A DNA stretch of 14,541 nucleotides from an archaeon (GTDB lineage Archaea; Nanobdellota; Nanobdellia; Pacearchaeales; GW2011-AR1), in the NCBI GenBank assembly GCA_027341315.1, contig DAIENA010000009.1:1-14541 (forward strand), read 5' to 3'. The notes under the pieces were generated by a model. The model saw nothing but the letters and a program-made list of their open reading frames with translations, had not been told where the DNA came from and searched no databases. The position numbers were made by a program, and so were the translations under genes. Positions 12,300 to 14,541 of this stretch are shown in pieces (position 1 is the first letter of the stretch; each line of letters starts with the position of its first letter).

Positions 12300-13160
12300 A
12301 TGGGTTTTAAAGACGTGATAAAACTATTAAGGCCGAATCAGTGGTATAAAAACTTAGTAATTTTCCTCGCGATATTTTTTTCCGGATTTTTTCTCAATGG
12401 AAATCTTCTCTTAGTTTCTTTTTTTGGCTTTTTAATTTTAATTTTGATTTCTTCTTCAAATTATATCTTTAATGATTTAGTGGATTGTGAAAGGGATAAA
12501 TTAAACCCGGAAAAAAAGAACCGGCCGATTGCGTCCGGAAAAGTGGGAAAACCTTTTGCGGTTTTTTTATTAATAGTTTTACTTTTTATAGGATTGTTTT
12601 TCGCATATGAATTAAATTTCTTTTTTTTCCTGTCGTGTTTTGGTCTTTTTATTATTTCTTTTGTTTATACGATTATTCTTAAAAATATTTTATTTGCGGA
12701 CTTGCTTGCAATTTCGTCGAATTTCGTTTTGCGGGCGGTCTCCGGCGCTTTCTTGATTGGTGTGGTTATAAGTCCGTGGCTCATAATCGGAACTTTTTTT
12801 CTTTCGATGTTTTTAGTAACCGGAAAAAGATACGGAGAAAGCAATTTTTTGAAAAATGCAAAAAGTCACCGACGGGTTTTGGAATTTTACACAAAAGACT
12901 TGATGCAGACACTTTTTAGTATTTTTCTTGCAATTCTTATTTTGATTTTTGCATTTTACTCTTTCTCATCTAAAAATAATTCTCTATTAATAACGATGCC
13001 GTTTTTTATTTACCTCCTGCTTAGATATTATTATCTAATTTTAACCAATAATAGGATAGCAAGAAGCCCGGAAAAAATAATTTTTGATGCTCCGATTATG
13101 ACTGCCGGAATAATATTTTTTGTCGTAAATTTTATCTTTATGGAAGTTATAAAGTGGTGA
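12300..13160 (+). CDS. UbiA-superfamily prenyltransferase, polyprenyl-phosphate phosphoribosyltransferase-like
   Basis: A 286-residue membrane enzyme with about nine helices. Motifs in order: LLRPNQWYKNLVIF (9-22), the first Asp-rich motif NDLVDCERD (58-66), NPEKKNRPIASGKV (69-82), the second motif YTIILKNILFAD (123-134), FVLRAVSGA (142-150) and FLVTGKRYGE (171-180). The RPxQWxKN start, the HP/NPxKxxRPIASG block and the KRxxE segment are typical of the decaprenyl-phosphate 5-phosphoribosyltransferase branch (Rv3806c type), which moves ribose-5-phosphate from PRPP to a polyprenyl phosphate. They are less typical of menaquinone or GGGP-processing UbiA enzymes. I infer that it makes a lipid-linked pentose for the nearby GT-C enzyme. 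It has its own promoter. Confidence 0.82.
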   Translation: MGFKDVIKLLRPNQWYKNLVIFLAIFFSGFFLNGNLLLVSFFGFLILILISSSNYIFNDLVDCERDKLNPEKKNRPIASGKVGKPFAVFLLIVLLFIGLFFAYELNFFFFLSCFGLFIISFVYTIILKNILFADLLAISSNFVLRAVSGAFLIGVVISPWLIIGTFFLSMFLVTGKRYGESNFLKNAKSHRRVLEFYTKDLMQTLFSIFLAILILIFAFYSFSSKNNSLLITMPFFIYLLLRYYYLILTNNRIARSPEKIIFDAPIMTAGIIFFVVNFIFMEVIKW

Positions 13161-13215
13161 CGTGCACAAGCTTTTGATAAAATGTAACCCGGTTAATAAT
13201 TCTCAAACACAACAA

Positions 13216-13225
13216 TATTAAAAAA
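13216..13225 (+). promoter_or_regulatory. TATA-like box for the MBF1-like gene
   Basis: TATTAAAAA centred about 26 nt before the ATG at 13247. A closer TTTAAAA (13236-13242) is too near the start to act for it. An 11-bp dyad (TAACC-C-GGTTA, 13185-13195) lies about 20 bp upstream. Confidence 0.4.
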
Positions 13226-13246
13226 GAGTTTGGACTTTAAAATTGT

Positions 13247-14029
13247 ATGAATCAGTGTTACCTGTGTGCCACGACGGACGAAAAAGCACTATTATACGAA
13301 GGAATTCATAAATCTAAAGGAATTGTTCATGTCTGTCGAAAGTGTTATTTCAAAGACAAATTAGTTCTTATAGATAAGAAGGAAATTAACGTTGAGAAAA
13401 TTAACAGTCGGGAAAGTGTAAGAGAACGGCTTTCAAAAATGGCTCGGATTGAGGATAAACCCTCGTCGTCCCCTGTAAAAAAAGTTTATGAAAATTATGA
13501 AAACGTTCAGTTGAAAAATATTGTTGAAAAAAATTTCAAAAAAGAAATTTTAACAAAATCAAAACCTCCGGAGGATTTGGTTGACAATTTCCATTGGGTT
13601 GTTATGAGAAAAAGAAGGTCAAAAAAAATTTCAAAAGAATCTCTTGCCGAGATGGTCCAGGAGCCGTTGATTGCAATTGAAAGTCTTGAAAAAGGGATTC
13701 TCCCGGGAGATTACAAGCCATTAATTAAAAAAATTGAAACTATTCTTGAAATAAGAATTTCAAAAAATAACAATTTTGATAATAACAGTATATTTATTGA
13801 ATCAAAAATTCCCTCGGGAATTTTAATTGAGGACTTAAGAAAAGAAACCAAGAAAGAAAAAGAAAAATATATTGACGCAAGCGCGATTAGTCTGGATAAG
13901 ATAAATGAAATTTATGGAGTTCCAAGTGAAGCGCAAGACGAGAATCCTCAAAAAGAAGATAATAAAAAAAAGAGTTCTAAAAAGGATTTGTCCGACGAAG
14001 ACATTTCAAAACTTGTTTGGGGAAAATGA
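13247..14029 (+). CDS. MBF1-like zinc-ribbon/HTH transcription factor
   Basis: A zinc ribbon at the N-terminus (Cys4, Cys7, Cys30, Cys33 in MNQCYLC and HVCRKCY) is followed by a basic linker rich in Lys and Glu (40-110). A Cro/XRE-type helix-turn-helix follows at about 113-170 (NFHWVVMRKRRSKKISKESL, then AEMVQEPLIAIESLEKG). This order matches archaeal multiprotein bridging factor 1, which has been proposed to link regulators to TBP or the ribosome. After it lies a long charged tail of about 90 residues ending DLSDEDISKLVWGK, beyond the usual MBF1 length. The tail contains low-complexity Lys/Glu/Asp segments and looks partly disordered. The DUF167 gene overlaps its stop by four bases. Confidence 0.82.
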   Translation: MNQCYLCATTDEKALLYEGIHKSKGIVHVCRKCYFKDKLVLIDKKEINVEKINSRESVRERLSKMARIEDKPSSSPVKKVYENYENVQLKNIVEKNFKKEILTKSKPPEDLVDNFHWVVMRKRRSKKISKESLAEMVQEPLIAIESLEKGILPGDYKPLIKKIETILEIRISKNNNFDNNSIFIESKIPSGILIEDLRKETKKEKEKYIDASAISLDKINEIYGVPSEAQDENPQKEDNKKKSSKKDLSDEDISKLVWGK

Positions 14030-14238
14030 AATTTAAACTAAAAGTTCATGCTAATTCGTCGCGGGAAAAACTCGTCAAGCTTTCTGAAGCCGAGTTTGAA
14101 GTTTGGACAACGGAAAAACCAATCGACGGTCGGGCTAATAAGTATCTGGAAAAATTTTTAAGAAAAGAATTCGGTCGTCCGGTCAAAATCGTTTCGGGTT
14201 TTAAATCCGCAAATAAGATTTTTGAATTTCTTGATTAA
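14026..14238 (+). CDS. DUF167 (YggU-family) protein
   Basis: A small alpha/beta protein of 70 residues. It shows the DUF167 pattern: KLKVHANSSREKL at the N-terminus, FEVWTTEKPIDGRANKYLEK in the middle (the PxxGxANxxL core) and VKIVSGFKSANKIFEF at the end (the strand and loop corresponding to ..G..SR.K...). The biochemical function of the family is unknown. The ATG at 14026 overlaps the TGA of the MBF1-like gene as ATGA, the usual coupled arrangement, so this start is preferred to an ATG nine bases upstream. The second gene of a two-gene unit; no separate promoter is seen. Confidence 0.88.
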   Translation: MKFKLKVHANSSREKLVKLSEAEFEVWTTEKPIDGRANKYLEKFLRKEFGRPVKIVSGFKSANKIFEFLD

Positions 14239-14241
14239 TTA

Positions 14242-14247
14242 TTTAAA
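14242..14247 (+). promoter_or_regulatory. TATA-like box for the ASCH-like remnant
   Basis: TTTAAA centred 24-25 nt before the ATG at 14269, so the short gene keeps a normal leaderless promoter. Confidence 0.4.
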
Positions 14248-14268
14248 CTAAAATTTCTTACTCCTTCT

Positions 14269-14421
14269 ATGAAAGCCCTTTCTTTAAAGCAACCGTTCGC
14301 GGAACTCGTCGGTATTAACGTTTACGAAAGTGAAGAAGAACACATGGAAGACAGAAAAAAATATCTTAACAGACCTTTCGTCAACGGAAAATTAAATTTT
14401 TGGAATTTTGAAACAAAATGA
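14269..14421 (+). pseudogene. ASCH-domain-like gene, 50 aa, apparently internally deleted
   Basis: An open frame of 50 codons from ATG 14269 to TGA 14421. The N-terminus MKALSLKQPFAELV is the hallmark opening of archaeal ASCH domains, which bind RNA or modified nucleobases. As I recall the family, the next 90 or so residues should contain a GxKxxExR core; here the frame goes straight to NVYESEEEHMEDRKKYL and then NGKLNFWNFE, which resemble two later blocks of ASCH proteins. That implies two in-frame internal losses with start, stop, frame and promoter kept. It may be a pseudogene, a minimised protein or an assembly error. Its stop overlaps the start of the next gene (ATGA), so it may still matter for translating that gene. 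Confidence 0.55.
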
Positions 14422-14541
14422 AATACGAATACTCTGAAAGCCTTCAGCTTCTCGCCGAAGATATAGCAACAAGAATTTTTCCCCATATAAAAATTGAAAG
14501 AATTAAATGCTTTAGAAGTTATGGCTCGTCGACGAAGCATA
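14418..14541 (+). CDS. Putative metallopeptidase, N-terminal part (runs off window)
   Basis: The first 41 codons of a gene cut by the window edge, starting MKYEYSESLQLLAEDIATRI and continuing FPHIKIERIKCFRSYGSSTKH. The pattern of an N-terminal helix with LAEDIA, a FPHI segment and a FRSYGSS loop resembles the archaeal and phage putative metallopeptidases (PF18894 type), in which an HELxH zinc motif follows further on. The catalytic part is outside the window, so this rests on the N-terminus only. The start overlaps the preceding stop as ATGA. The in-frame reading stays open to the last base. Confidence 0.6.
   Translation, partial: MKYEYSESLQLLAEDIATRIFPHIKIERIKCFRSYGSSTKH

Noticed and set aside
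13185..13195. TAACC-C-GGTTA dyad before the MBF1-like gene
   Set aside because: It is an 11-bp dyad upstream of the TATA box, too short and unrepeated to call an operator with confidence; noted only within the promoter entry.
14322..14540. Minus-strand 72-codon open frame at the right edge
   Set aside because: It is opposite the ASCH-like remnant and the metallopeptidase start, both of which have recognisable N-termini and coupled ATGA overlap.

Overview
The window reads as the genome of an AT-rich, compact archaeon, most likely a DPANN lineage of the Pacearchaeota/Woesearchaeota type. The evidence is a set of archaeal information-processing genes: a Sec61-beta-type translocon subunit, archaeal NAC, an archaeal-type valyl-tRNA synthetase, release factor aRF1 and an MBF1-like factor. 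Genes are tightly packed, and TTTAAA-type boxes lie 24-27 nt upstream of nearly every promoter-proximal ATG, so most first genes of transcripts look leaderless. The lineage is inferred from gene content and style, not from a phylogeny.

Layout. (1) 1-1014: two unrecognised + strand genes, both preceded by copies of a TATATTTTA motif. (2) 2773-1011, minus strand: Secbeta, NAC, an unrecognised 149-aa helical protein and a MinD-family ATPase, a ribosome-exit/translocon and cell-organisation operon. (3) 2929-5277: valS. (4) 5327-5725: two small orphan genes behind a promoter with two dyads. (5) 5763-6857: aRF1. (6) 6879-9746: envelope genes, namely a GT-C membrane glycosyltransferase (-), a GtrA-like protein (+), a low-molecular-weight phosphatase homologue (-) and a membrane-anchored NodB-type deacetylase (-). 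(7) 9797-12257, +: scpB, a processive GT2 glycosyltransferase and a membrane-anchored thioredoxin-fold protein, nearly abutting. (8) 12300-13160: a UbiA-superfamily enzyme resembling polyprenyl-phosphate phosphoribosyltransferase. (9) 13247-14541: MBF1-like regulator, DUF167 protein, a 50-aa gene that looks like an internally deleted ASCH domain, and the start of a putative metallopeptidase cut off by the window edge.

How the genes fit together. UbiA, GtrA, GT-C, GT2 and the NodB-type esterase could supply a lipid-linked sugar to an envelope glycan; the exported proteins are rich in N-X-S/T sequons. The Secbeta/NAC/MinD operon joins nascent-chain handling, protein export and a membrane-cycling ATPase. 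Two divergent gene pairs (8261/8315 and 9746/9797) are separated by only 53 and 50 bp and appear to share one near-symmetric A/T box midway.

No rRNA, tRNA, CRISPR array, insertion sequence or integrase was found. No stretch of 300 bases lacks a gene; the longest gap is 155 bp (2774-2928) and holds two promoters. GATC occurs only four times in the window, far below expectation.
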